Below are positions 25,441 through 37,501 of a stretch of DNA of 64,000 nucleotides, one piece after another (the stretch's first letter is position 1; each line of letters starts with the position of its first letter). Position numbers and translations under genes: made by a program. The notes under the pieces are model-generated. The model saw nothing but the letters and a program-made list of their open reading frames with translations. It made no database searches and was not told the DNA's origin. The stretch spans positions 38,924,501-38,988,500 of the forward strand of contig CM065388.1 of assembly GCA_033060915.1 (NCBI GenBank), in the 5' to 3' direction. The DNA is from Euryodendron excelsum. Taxonomy: Eukaryota; Streptophyta; Magnoliopsida; Ericales; Pentaphylacaceae.

Positions 25441-25976
25441 CCTTTCGACATTGACTTAGATTTTAATATCATCCCTCAATTTTAATTTCTTTTATTTAAG
25501 CCCTTTAACTTTTAAAAGTAAGTCACTGTGATCCAAGCTTTTAAAATAATCATAAAAAAATAAAGATTAATTATACTTTGATCCTATCAAATATGATTCA
25601 GTCTCACTTTACCTATTAAACTCAAAATCATTCCAATTTTACCCCTAAATTATTAAAATTTCAATTTGTGTTGACACTGCTAATAAAAGAAACAAATTAA
25701 TGCATGTTGCATTTATAGTCTGATACAATATATGCTTCTTCTTCTTCTTCTTTTTCCTCTACTTAGCAAATGTGTAGTTTCAAAAATACCATTGATATTG
25801 GTAAGGCCAATAATTGATGCCAACAAATGTAAGATTTTATGAATAGTTTTCACTATTTTCTTAGATATTTTAGAAGGGTTTATAATATTTCATAGTCATG
25901 ATATCATTTTTTTTCGCTTTGCTTCACTAATTAGTATAGAATTTTGACCAAAAAAGTCCTTAATTTTGAAATGTAT

Positions 25977-28283
25977 TGTCACTCCCCCAACCTAATTAAA
26001 CATTAATTATGTTACATGAGGTAAGGTGTGATTGCACAAGTCACCGTACTTGCGAACAACACCTCAACACATACCCGAAAATAAAACAACGCAACGGAAT
26101 ATAATAGATAAACAATACAATAAGAAATATAAAATAAACTCTCCAAGATACATCAAAAGAAACCATAAATCATAAATACATTACTGACTGGTAATAATCA
26201 ACGTCCTTCCAAAATTATCTACCATTGTACCAAGTTAAAATATAATACCAAGACCCAACGTCCCACATAAAACACAATCATGAAACTGAAAGTAAAACAA
26301 TGGAGCTCTCCTAAGCCCTGCGACTCGACATCCTGACATCGACATAATTGCCGCCACGGCAAGGACTAAGACTGCAGTGAACCGAACTCCATCCATTACT
26401 CACCTGTCACAAAAGGTTTGTGTGTGTGCGTGAACTAAAAGTCAACGTGCTCACGGTAGATAAACAAATTCATAGATAATGGTAATAAATATCCAGAATG
26501 TACATAGGTATAAATGATCAATATATATATCATGGATGGCTCAATGCAATGAATGTATCACCCACATGTGCACGCAAATTTTAGATAACGTTGGCCGAAT
26601 ATATCGATGATGCGTTATCATGCTAATCCACCGTGGCACTCTTATGCTAATCCACCGTGACAAAGCCTTAGTTAACCCACCGTGATTAACTCTCTCCAAT
26701 GCAATGCAAGGCATACAATATGGATGGTATGCAATGCCACCGTATATATATAATCATCAATGTCTCCAAACAACTTCTCATATATATAAATACCAATTTC
26801 ATCTCATGTATGAACATCTTTAACATCTCATATGAATTCACCACCACCATACATATAGAAAACAATTAATTCATTCAATATGAATAAGATTATCTCAAAA
26901 TCTCACCTGTCATTGTACACACACTATACCAAAGGTCACTTCTTAGTTGATGTTGAAGTATCTTGCTCTCCATTAGCTCCTATTACCATAACCATGTTAG
27001 TTTAGGAAACTCAATATATAACTCTGCAAAATAATTGAAAATAATGGAGACACCCAAAATAAACTATAGAACTAAAATCATGCAGTAGACATGCCATATG
27101 ATAACCTCAATTATGTTCCTAATGCAATGTAAGAGCTTAAAAGTACCAAAATCCACTAAGTCCTCTAATCTGCCAAAACTGACAAAAACTTAATAATCTG
27201 GGCATAATTTCGTGAGCTTATACTAAACAATTCCAAATTTTGGGAACTACAAAATAGACATATCATAGAGTATTTAGAACAAATTTTACATTTTTTTAAC
27301 ACGTTTAAGTATTTCTTTGATATTTTCTAAAACTGAGCAGTACTGCAGAAACGAGAATTCAGCAACAGATGGTCTATTTTTGATAAATCATTAACATAGA
27401 TAAACGACATCTAAATAACCTGAAATTTGGTACAAATTATCATCAACCATTCGCCTAGATACAGCAAAAATTTCATAATTTTTGGACCACTGTAACTTGG
27501 TCGAATGCTTTGTCAAACTAGGGGTCACAGATTTGGGCATTAGAATTCTGCAGAGACAGTCCAACTTTAAAAATTCACAATAATTCGAAATTACAATATT
27601 TTAGAGTGAAACCAAAGCTCAAATTACCATTAGAACTCTAATTTAACATTTTAAAGAATTCAGCCACAAATAAGATGTTTAGCTAGGTCGAAATATCTCC
27701 AAATAGTAGCATTTTCATAGAGACGACTCTGTTATGGCAGCCATGGATGATTCTAAGGATTTACCATAAAAGATCTCATGTCCATCCCCTTCCTTCCATG
27801 GCATGACTCATATAACATGCAATAATTAGAGAAAACAAGATGAAACAAGTATGATACTCACCTTAGATGAGGAAAACAAAGTGCAAGAAAGCTTCCTTAG
27901 GTTTTTCCCCTCTCTTCTTCTTCTTCCTCTTTTCCACCGATTCCTCTATCTCTCTCTAAGCTTCTCTCTCTCTCTCTCTATAATGGCAATCATCCTTTCA
28001 CTCCTTATATTTTTTTTTTTTTTCTTTCTTCTCTCTCCCATCATGCTAGGCCACTCACCCCCACAATTCTTGTATTTTTTTTCTTTTTTTTCTTTCTTCC
28101 TTTGCCTCCTTGTTCCTTCTTGTCTTCATTCTCTCTTTCCCTCCACCGACAACCCCCCTCTTCTCACTTCACTTTACTTCAATGAAATCAATATAGATAC
28201 AATAGTGTATCTCACATCCTTAGGTATCCTATGCATCCACTCACTAATGACTCACCATCTAACTTACCATTAATGTAATGACA
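25977..28283 (+). mobile_element. Probable solo LTR of a Gypsy-type retrotransposon, 2.3 kb
   Basis: It starts TGTCACTCCCCCAACC, like Gypsy LTRs that open TGTCAC(G/A)CCCC, followed by the typical ACACCTCAACACATACCCG and CGCAACGGAATA text. It ends AATGTAATGACA, with TG...CA ends. Flanking 5-mers are TGTAT (25972-25976) and CATAT (28284-28288); these differ by two transitions and could both derive from CGTAT by CpG decay. CACCGTG(G/A) motifs repeat at 26620-26690. A CT-rich leader with TATAATGG lies near 27960-27985. No coding domain or second LTR was seen. Confidence 0.6.
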
Positions 28284-29599
28284 CATATGGCACACACAAT
28301 TTATAATTAACCATATAATAGATGTAAATTAAATTAAATAAACAAATTCAACTAATTTTAATATGCAATTCAACTAATCGTGAAGATATGAGATTAGTGT
28401 TTCACATGTATGAGGGTAAAAATGTAACGATTTTTGGTCAGTCATTGTTTAGAAAGCCAAAATGTAATTAACGTTATTTTGAAATATTGGACCACATTGA
28501 TTTACCTTTAAATGTTGGAAGGCTTAAACATAATAAATAAAAGTTGAGGGGATGATATTGAGATCTTGTCGTGCTTCAATTTTTCTCACCTCAAAATGAT
28601 ATGTGGAAAACACATGGTACTCTCTCGTTATAACTCATCCTCGTAGAAGAACGAGTACTATGTTTGAATTAGAAATTACTTGAATAAGGGCTTTTGAAAA
28701 AAGATTTAGAGGCACCACCTAACTTTGTTAAAGTGAGTTAGATCATCTAAAACTAAGTAAAATTCGAAGACTAAATTTAGGATTTTTAAAAAGGTTTTGA
28801 AAAATTTCTTCAAGAGATGGTTTTTTGAAGAAAATAGGTTGTTTGACAACCTTTGAAAAGATTTAAACCCTTTTTGAAAATAACTCTGTTTTGGTCTTTC
28901 AAAAACAGTGATTTTAGATTCGGGGTTTAGTTACGTATATGGAAGATGCGTTAGGCTATCACTTTATCCTGCCCTTCCAGTACCTACATGTCTTTTCACC
29001 ATAGGTTTACTCATTTAGAATTTTCGACTGTTCAATGTCTAATTATATCCATTTTGAAAAGAGGTTTGAGCCATCACTTTACGGATGATATGATGCATGA
29101 TATGCAAGTACATAAAAATAAATAAGAAAGAGATTTTAAAAAGAAAAATTTTGAAAAAGGTTGTGACCGTACCCATGAGGGTTGCCTACGTATCTCTTTG
29201 TTAGCAATTAGGTCAGTTATAGTTCAAACTTGGGGTCTGATTGAAAATAGACATTTTGGGGTCTTGTTTGATTTGAAAAGACACTTTGGAGCTTTTGAAA
29301 AGTTTGACTTGCAAAGGGTTGGATTTGAACTTTGATTAGAAGATTTGAAATTGAACTTTGATTTGAAATTGACTTTGATTTGAAATCAAACTTTAAAGTA
29401 AAACTTGGACTTATTTTGAAAGATTGAATTGAACTTTGAAATCATCTTGACTTGAATTGGGGTTTGAAAACTATCTTGATTTAGAAGGGAGTTGAAGTTT
29501 AGGGTTAGGGTTGAACTTGGGTTTTGACCTACTAGGACTTAGGTAACCTAGGGTTTGAACATACATTTGAAAAGTTTGATTTTGAAATAGCTTGATTTT

Positions 29600-29830
29600 A
29601 GAAAGTTTCAAATTAGAAAATTATATTTTAAGAAAGTTTCTATTTTAGGAAAGATTTGATTTTAGAAATCTTTGAATTAAGAAAGATTTGAGTTAAGAAA
29701 GATTTGAAATTAGAAAATATTTAAAATTAGAAAGGGTTGAAATTACGAAATATTTGGAATTAGAAAATATTTAAAAGTTTGAAATTATGAAAGATTTGAA
29801 AGTTTGAAATTAGGAAATGCTTGATCTCTA
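29600..29830. repeat. Degenerate tandem array of about 20-bp units within the minus-strand LTR
   Basis: Variants of GAAATTAGAAAGATTTG follow each other more than eight times (AAATTAGAAAATATTT, GAGTTAAGAAAGATTTG and so on). Confidence 0.6.
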
Positions 29831-32104
29831 TTTCCTAAAATTGAAGATTAGATTTTATTTTTAAAAATCGATGATTTGATTTGGTTTCCTATTTGGAAAA
29901 AATTTGACTTGACTTGAAATTGAAAATTTTGAATTTTGAAAATCTATGATTTTATGTAGAAAATAGTTTTGGAAACCTATGATTTAATGTAGATAGAAAA
30001 CTATGAAAAAACTAAGGTTTCCTAAACATGGACTCTAGAGTTTTGACTTGCACTTCAAGATAAAGAGTTTTTGAAAAGTAAATCTTTAGAAGAATTTTTA
30101 AGAAGTGAATTTGCAAAACTTATTTTAGAAAGGTTTTGAATATAGACTCTTGAAATGCTATTGAATATCTCACTTTCCTAAAACGATTCTAATCATGAGG
30201 AGACTAGAACAAATCTAGAGTTGTGTCTTTGACAACAATTAGGGTTTGAAATCTTAATATGGACTTTGATGGTCTCTTTGAATGTAACACTTTCCTAAAA
30301 CAACTTTAACCATGGAATGACCAGAATCACCTTATAGTTATGATTTCTTGAAAAATAATTTAAGACTTGAACTCAAATTTAGACCTTAATGGTTATATTG
30401 AATATAACATTTTTCTAAAACAACCCTAACCATGTAATGGTTAGAATCATCTTAAGGTTGTGGTTTTGAAAACAACTTTGAAGGAAAAGTTTTTGAATTC
30501 AAGTTTTGAAATCAACTTTTAATGCAAGTTTGAAAAACATCTTTGAATGCATCATTATGATAGCAGCAATGCAATAAGGACATGAACATACAAGGTTAGG
30601 CTTCACCACATAACCAAGGGGACGAAACCCGCACCGTCTTAGGTGGAACTCAAAGAAAATTCCCAACATGGTGATTCTCTCCAAGGCATTCCTAAGCATA
30701 AATCGAGAGGTCCCTTATTTCAAGCATGCAACAAGAGGAGGTAGAAGATGGAGATTAAAATAGAAGAGAACCCAAGTGGGTTAGGAGAGAGAAGAAAGAG
30801 AGGAGGATTACATAAAAGTAAACAAAACCCTACCTTTCCTTCCTCTTTGCTTTGATGTTTTGATGGTGGACTTTGTTTGGACTTTGGGAGTTTTGAATAT
30901 GCAGCACTTGATCTTCAATGGATGCTTAGAAGCAAGGATTTAAGTGCATAGATTGTATGGAGGCTAGGGTTTCAGGAGGCTTGAGAGAATTAGGGTTTTG
31001 AGAGAATTCAAGCTCTGTTTTTAGAAAGACAGAGTTTTTGGAGTAATTTTGGGGACCCAGAATACGCAAAGGGGTGACCTGTATTTATAGGCAATTGGAA
31101 TAATGATTGGCACCTACTGTAGTGGTGCCAGACCATTTTTTTGGCTTGGCACCAATCTTTTTGGAAAATTTTTTAAGCGGCAAGAAATAGATCTTTGACC
31201 CTTATGACGCAAGACAGAAGATTTGAGCGTCTGTCCTAGTGACTACCATACAATTTTTGAGCTAACATCACTAGGAGTGACTTTGAAAAGTCCAAGAATG
31301 ATCCGGAAGGTCCTGAGTAACCAGACTCGACTGGGAATGACGAAAAACTCTAAAAGAGTGTCTTAGAAGTGGCCAACTTGAGAACTAGAGCCAAAGTAGT
31401 TGAAAGGGTGACCGGCCTACCAGCGACAAAATGATCATTTGAATCGGGAAAACACCGGGATCAACACGGAGTGACCTGTAAGAAGACTTGAAGGTTGGAA
31501 ACACTATTGAGAGTGTTTTGAGGGATTGCCAATTTGATACTTAGAGCCGGTGTTAGAAAAAGCCACTCGTCCACAATGGGCAAAACGGTCATTTCCCACT
31601 GGGTTTACCGAAATGGACTTGGAACAGCTCGGAAAGGTACTAGAAGGTTGGGAATACTATTAGAAGCATCCTCAAAAAGTAACTGGTTTGATACCAAGAG
31701 CTGGTGTGGCTTCCGAAGGCGATCGGATGCCTAAGGGCAAAATGGTTATTTTGACCAGGTGCTCTCAAAATCGATTCGAAAGTGACTGGAAGGCACTAGA
31801 ACGTGCTAGATTATCCTTGGGATAATCTTGGATGGGTGGACTTACAGCTTTGAGGTCTTAGGTACTTTCTTGAGACGCGTGTCGATGGGGCTCAAGGGAC
31901 AGTTTGGTCATTTTTCACCGGAATGGGCTAGCAGGTGTAAGCACCCCATTTTTGCCCGCTCGGCAATCTCCGGCCCGACCAGATTCGGTTTCCAACATCA
32001 CAACACATGTAAGCTCAAGATGAGCCTTTCAATCTCCAATCCAACCAACTGGTCGCTTCTCGCGTCCACAAGGATCCGCTAGAGCCTTAAGCACCATTAT
32101 TCCA

Positions 32105-32455
32105 GGTAGTTTTCCGGACCGGGCGGTTCCGGAAACCAACGCCGTCCAGGTAGCTTCCCGAGATCGGGCGATCTTGAGGACCAACACCTCATCAAATTCC
32201 AGACGGTTCACTTCTGGCGCCTGCCAGCCCACCAACGTAGAATGTTCGTCGTTTTGTAGTTCGCCGAGACCGGGCATTCTTGGAGACTAACACCACACTT
32301 CTAGGTAGCTTTCTGGGACCAGACGTTCTCAGGAACCAGGCGTTCTCAGGAACCAACACCACCCCTACAGGTAGCTCTTTAAGAATGGGTGTTCTTGGAG
32401 ACCAACACCGCACAGGTAGTTTTTCAAGACCGGGCGGTCTCGAAAACCAACACCT
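32105..32455. repeat. Minisatellite of about 45-bp units with hairpin-forming cores
   Basis: The unit is roughly GGTAGCTTTCC + GAGACCGGGCGGTCTCG + AAAACCAACACC. At least six diverged copies start with GGTAG(C/T)TTT near 32105, 32148, 32256, 32310, 32370 and 32414. The core GAGACCGNNCGGTCTC is an inverted repeat. It sits near the 5' end of the nested LTR. Confidence 0.7.
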
Positions 32456-35129
32456 AGATCAACATCGGCGCCTGCTAGCCCGACTCGGTGAAAAATGACC
32501 AAACCTGCCCCTTGGGCCTCCAAGCACGTTTTGGAAAAGTTCAAAATCTCTCAAAACGATAAGTCCATCCTTCCACAATGTTGTCAAACCATCCGGCGTC
32601 CCCCGCACATCATTTGGTCCAAATTCGGTCCTATTTCGGCCCACTCCGGTCAAAATGACCATTTTGCCCCTGAACACTGCGCAAACCCCGCCGAACGGTA
32701 AAAAACTCTCCCAAAACCATCCCTGAACAGCCCTACACGCCTAACACAATATACCAGACCATTCCTGACCATTTCCAGCCAACTCCGGTCAAATGGACCA
32801 TTTTGCCCTTGGAAGCCCAAGGATGCCCCAAAACAGCACCGGCCTTGGAATCTCGAGTGGAGGGTTTCACCACACACCCCTGTTTAATCCAAGGAGCACC
32901 CTACGACACTAAGCTCACACGACTCGATAAAAGTTCCTTGGAGCGTCTCCCAAACACTCTGCCTAAATTATCTTTTCCCCCGATTTCCTGGTTATAACGC
33001 ACCGTCAACCGACTTGAGAAATGTGTAAATCAGGGAATTCTCGAAAGCTCGTTCATAGATCTTTCCATCAATACGGTTCGATCGAATAGATCACTTCCCG
33101 AAGCCCTCCATCGTATGGTACGAAAACTATAACTTTCAGCAAACCCTGGAGCGTCTCGCAGATGCTCCGCTAAGGTTGACTTTTTCCCCGATTCCCTAAT
33201 CAAAACGCACCATCAAACGACTTGAGAAATGCGTAAATTTGAGAATTCCTGAAAGTATTTCCAGAGTACTTTCCATCGGTACGATCCGATCGAATAGATC
33301 GCTTCTCGAAGGCCTCAATCACACGAAACGAAGACAGCCACTTTCGAATACCCACGGAGTGTATCACAGACGCTCCGTGAATGTGTCCTTTTTGGCACAC
33401 TTCCCAAGGCGATATCACTCACCTCCAAACATAATTCAAACTTTTCGAAAACATAAAAGTTCATCGGAAGCACTAGGAGAACATCCTGAGTGCAACCGAT
33501 TTCCCCATAACCTTCCCGATTGACCCAATTATCGAGGCAAAGTTTAGACGAACCTTCCCGGTGATGGAGCATATGCTACATGCGCTCAAATTTTGATCAG
33601 ATCGACCGACTTTCGATTAACGGTCGAGATTTAACCAGTACACATGGTGCCATGTGTTATTCTGGCAATAGAACAGTACCTGCGCATGTCCTACATGCGC
33701 ACGGCCTGTTCCAGATTGCCCATAAATAGTGGCCTCCCCCCTTGCATATTCCAGGTCCGAAATTGATATGAAACTCTGCTGAAATCACTCCAGAATCTCG
33801 AATCTCCATATATATTCTCCCCCTCCAACACTTAGGCTAGATTCTACCCTTCCTAAGCCTATACACTCCACATACAAGGCCCCATACGCATTTATACACT
33901 CCACACTAGTCTCTCAAGCCTTCTTAAAGTCACTCAAGCTCCAATCAAGACATCCATTGAAGACTACAAATGTGTTGAAGGCAAAAGGTGGTATCCCTTT
34001 TACATTTATGCTCTCCCCAACTCTTCTCTTCTCCCTCCTAGCCTACTTAGGCTATTCTCTATTTTAACCCCCATCTTCAACCCTCCTTTCTTGCATGCTT
34101 GAGCCAAGAGGGCTCTTAGATCATGCCTAGAGGAAAACAAGTGAGAGCCATCGTGTAGGGGGACCTCTCACTAGCCTACTTTAAGATGGTATGGCCCAGG
34201 AGCCCCTTGTTTATGTGGTGTAGCCTAAAAGCCTTGTATGTAAATCATGACCCCTTGCATATTGCTATTTTGATCATGTCTTGTGTGCTTGGCTTCATTT
34301 TATGTTTATTGTCATGCTCCACAATGCTTATATTGCTCTTAATTTTAGGCCATTTCCAAGCTCTATATTTCTTTCAAAAATTGTTCTAAGAGTTGGCCCC
34401 TTGAAGTCTAGGATGAGACCTTGGGAGTCATGCCTTAGAAAATTCCTCACAACCCCCTAATTCATACTTTTGCATCATTGTATTTCAACTTGCATGAAAG
34501 TTGCTTTCAAACTCTCTAATATTCAAGGTTTCCATTCTTTCAAATTTAGTGGTTGAAATGGCCCCATGGAATCCTCTTTTGAGTGGTCTCCCTTTATATT
34601 GGCCATAGGAGCCCTAAATTGTTAGAATGGTTCCCTTTTCTCTTTATGATCGCCTAAGAATGATGTTTAAGATCTTTGATTTCTATGGTTCCTATTCTAT
34701 CAAGTTTAGTAGTTGGAATGGCTCCATGGAACCCTCTCTTGAGTGATCTCCCTTTTGTTGGCCATATGAACCCTCTCTTGATGTAATGGTTCCCTTGGAA
34801 AATGGTTTTCAAAATCCTTCTCCAAAAATGATTTCAAAAATGCACTCTCTCCATCTTTGCATCAAAAATGATCTTCCAAAAATTACCATCATTATGTTGA
34901 ATTTTGACCCCTTATACTCTTGTCAAGATATTGGTTATAATGGTCATAAGGAAGCCTTCCTTGGAATGGTCTCCAATCACCAACCATATAAACCATACTC
35001 TTGGCTAGAGTAAAAATTTTTCATGGAAATGATCTTCATAAAGATTGCCAACCAAAGTCCATTGCATATTATGTTTTGCTTTCAAAACTTTTTCCAAGAA
35101 TGCATCAAAACAACTTTCAAGACCATTCT

Positions 35130-35372
35130 CTAATCTAATCCTAGGTTAACTTGATCCTAGTTACCACATCCTAGGTTAACTTGACCCTAGTTACCTAACC
35201 TTAGGTTAACTCGACCCTAGTTACCTAACCCTAGGTTAACTTGACCCTAGTTACCTAACCCTAGGTTAACTTGACCCTGGTTACCAAACCCTATGATAAC
35301 TTGACCCTAGTTACCACACCCTAGGTTAACTTGACCCTAGTTACCTAACCCTAGGCTAACCCAACCTAGGTT
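35130..35372. repeat. 30-bp minisatellite (AACCCTAGGTTAACTTGACC type)
   Basis: About eight head-to-tail copies of a 30-bp unit AACCCTAGGTTAACTTGACC + CTAGTTACCT, with small changes, lie within the nested LTR. The AACCCTA word is telomere-like, but spacing and unit length are not telomeric. Confidence 0.88.
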
Positions 35373-37501
35373 AGTGAACTTCAAGGTCCCAACTCTTGGA
35401 CCCTTTTCTAATGATCATTCAAATTTTCAAACTATTCCCATAGCTTATTTTCCAAAATCTCCTATTCTCTTGATTTTGAAAACCCAACTCCATACACTTT
35501 TCAAATGTCCCTACACTCCATCTTCAAGACATGTCCAAAAATATTTTCAAAAGGTCACAAACCTAAGGTACTCCTAGCTCTCTCATGGTTAGGGATTCCA
35601 AGGACAAGTGATAAATCAAGATCAACCTCTAAGGTTGTCCATATTAGGATTTCAAATACTTAGCCATTTTCAAAAGCTGCTTTCAAAAAACTAATTCATC
35701 AAAACACTCCAAAGTCATGCCTCCAAGGTTTTCAAAACAAGACTTCAAAAACACTTTCAAGTTCTCTTGAGTCATGCCAAAACATTTTTCCAAAACTCCC
35801 CTAAAGTTGATCCAAAAACATTTTCAAAACACTCCACCATCCAGTTTCAAGCCAAAACTTCCAAGACCACAAAGTATCTTCAACTTCCAAAGACCTCCAA
35901 GTGTCTTAAATTTTTTTAAAGACCACAAAGTGTCTTCAAACTTTTCAAAGGCTCCAATGCACCTATCTTCCATCGGGCTCTTACCCGAACTACGAATGAT
36001 CTGATTCTCGCCAAATGAGATACGTAGGTAACCTAAAATGGTGCGGTCATAACTTTTATTTCAACCGCAATCCATTTTTAAAAAATTCCAATTAATTCAA
36101 AGTTTTTATTCCAAACTCTTTCAAAACCTCCATTATTTTCAAATTTTTTTCAAAAACTTGCATCATCCATCCAAAAAGTGATGACTAAACTCCGTTTTTC
36201 TAAAAGTGGATATTAAGTAGACAATGGTAACCGATTATTCTGATGAGTGAACAAAGGGTGATTAGACATGTAGGTACCGAAAAGGCGGGATAGGGTGATG
36301 ATCTTAGGATATCTTCCCCATACGTAACCAACCCCCGAACCTTAGATTTTTGTTTTCGAAAGATCAAAATGGAGTTATTTCAAAAAGAGCTTAAACATTT
36401 CCAAAGGTTGCCAAATAACCTATTTTCCACAAAACCCTTTCTTGAGGGAGTTTTCAAAAAACCTTTTTCAAAAACTCTAAGTTTAATCCTCGGATTAATG
36501 CTTAGTTTTAGGTGCCCTAACTCATCTTTATCAAGTTAAGTGGCGACTCCTATTTTTCTAAAAAGCCTTCAGTCAAATCATTTTTCAAACCTAGTTGCAC
36601 TTGTCCTTCTAGGGGGACGAGTTCTAATGACAGAGTTCGGTGCTTTAGGGTCTCCTAGTCGAAAGGATCTTGGACACCCAAAAACTAGGGCGGGACAGCA
36701 GGCACTGGTGTTGACCCAAGTTTTGAGTGCTTTTATCATTCTCACAGTGTGTGATGAGTTGGTTTTTAAAGGTATCTCATCCTCTGGTAAACGTGTCACG
36801 GCCAAGAGGCATGTTCGGTTTTGTGACATAAGGGTTTTGTTGACATTTCTGATATTGACCTGTTTGCAAGTGTTTCCGTCACTCTAACGATTGCGATATT
36901 TGTGAGTATTTTCGTCATTTTGATGGTGTACGTTCATTCTGAAAACAGTATGATCTTGGGAAATTACGAAATGGCCTTATCGCCTCGGAGCCTTAGGTGT
37001 TTTCTCGATTGGCGTGCTGAATAGCGAACATTCTATGTTAGAGGGCTAATAGGCTCTAGAAGTGAACCGCTCTACCATCTCAGGGACTTGGGTTTCGTCT
37101 CGGTCGATTGGTGTGAAGGAACTTATTGTTCCAAGGGATTTTGTGCTTTTTTAATAAACGTGTCATGCTGGATGAACTTACTGTCTAAGGGATCAATCTT
37201 CTCGAAAGACATGCCAGATTGAGTTTGACTAATTTGGATTGGGATTGAAATTGGAATTGTGGTTAAAATACAGATTTACCGTCATCAAGAAAACGTGCCA
37301 ACTGGAATTGGATCGAGCAATGTTTCAAGGGCATTTTGGTCATTTTGTTTTTATTGGGCTAGGTGAGCCCGCGAAGCGGTTGATTAACTAGATTGAGTCT
37401 GAAAAGCTGATTTGCGCTTGGACGTATCTGTGTTAGTTTGAATGTGAGTCCGATCAGGCCAGAGATTGCTAAGCGGACAAAAATTGTGTGCTTATAGATC
37501 T

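Larger units (their letters stand above)
31936..36697 (+). mobile_element. Nested solo LTR of the same Tat/Ogre-like family, plus orientation, 4762 bp
   Basis: It begins TGTAAGCACCCCATTTTTGC and ends GGGCGGGACA, and is flanked by a perfect 5-bp duplication GCAGG (31931-31935 and 36698-36702). Outside the insert the host LTR reads through without loss: ...GGGCTAGCAGG joins CACTGGTGTTG, matching this LTR's own sequence at 32460-32490 in reverse. Internal landmarks are a TATA-like CCCATAAATAG near 33720 (probable retroelement promoter), GAGATACGTAGGTAACC near 36018 and AAGTGGCGACTCC at 36538. Two minisatellites lie inside. No internal retroelement genes remain. Confidence 0.88.
28567..37496 (-). 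mobile_element. Solo LTR of a Tat/Ogre-like Gypsy element, minus orientation, interrupted by a nested LTR
   Basis: Read on the minus strand the LTR starts at 37496 with TATAAGCACACAATTTTTG (ancestral TGTAAGCACCCC) and ends at 28567 with GCACGACA. A perfect 5-bp duplication GATCT flanks it (28562-28566 and 37497-37501). It is split at 31935/36698 by another LTR of the same family. Shared landmarks are the block reading GAGATACGTAGG on the LTR sense strand (29190 here), the GTGGCGACTCC-like block near the 3' end (28710), and a TATA box reading CTATAAATA on the minus strand near 31085. No gag/pol and no partner LTR are present, so it arose by LTR-LTR recombination. About 4.2 kb remains without the insert. 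Confidence 0.85.

Noticed and set aside
27851..28273. 140-codon plus-strand open frame rich in Leu/Phe/Ser
   Set aside because: It lies in the CT-rich leader part of an LTR; the 'protein' is low complexity from CTT/TCT repeats with no domain.
31534..33572. Cluster of 65-95 codon open frames on both strands
   Set aside because: They fall in the higher-GC part of the LTRs, overlap each other, and carry no recognisable domain.
35130..35372. Possible interstitial telomere repeat (AACCCTA words)
   Set aside because: The unit is 30 bp and not (CCCTAAA)n; it is an LTR minisatellite.
35130..36000. CRISPR-like repeat-spacer array
   Set aside because: Repeats are contiguous without unique spacers, and the context is a plant LTR.
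36538..36552. Primer-binding site marking the LTR/internal junction (GTGGCGACTCC)
   Set aside because: The target duplication GCAGG places the LTR end at 36697, about 150 bp farther on, so this block is inside the LTR.
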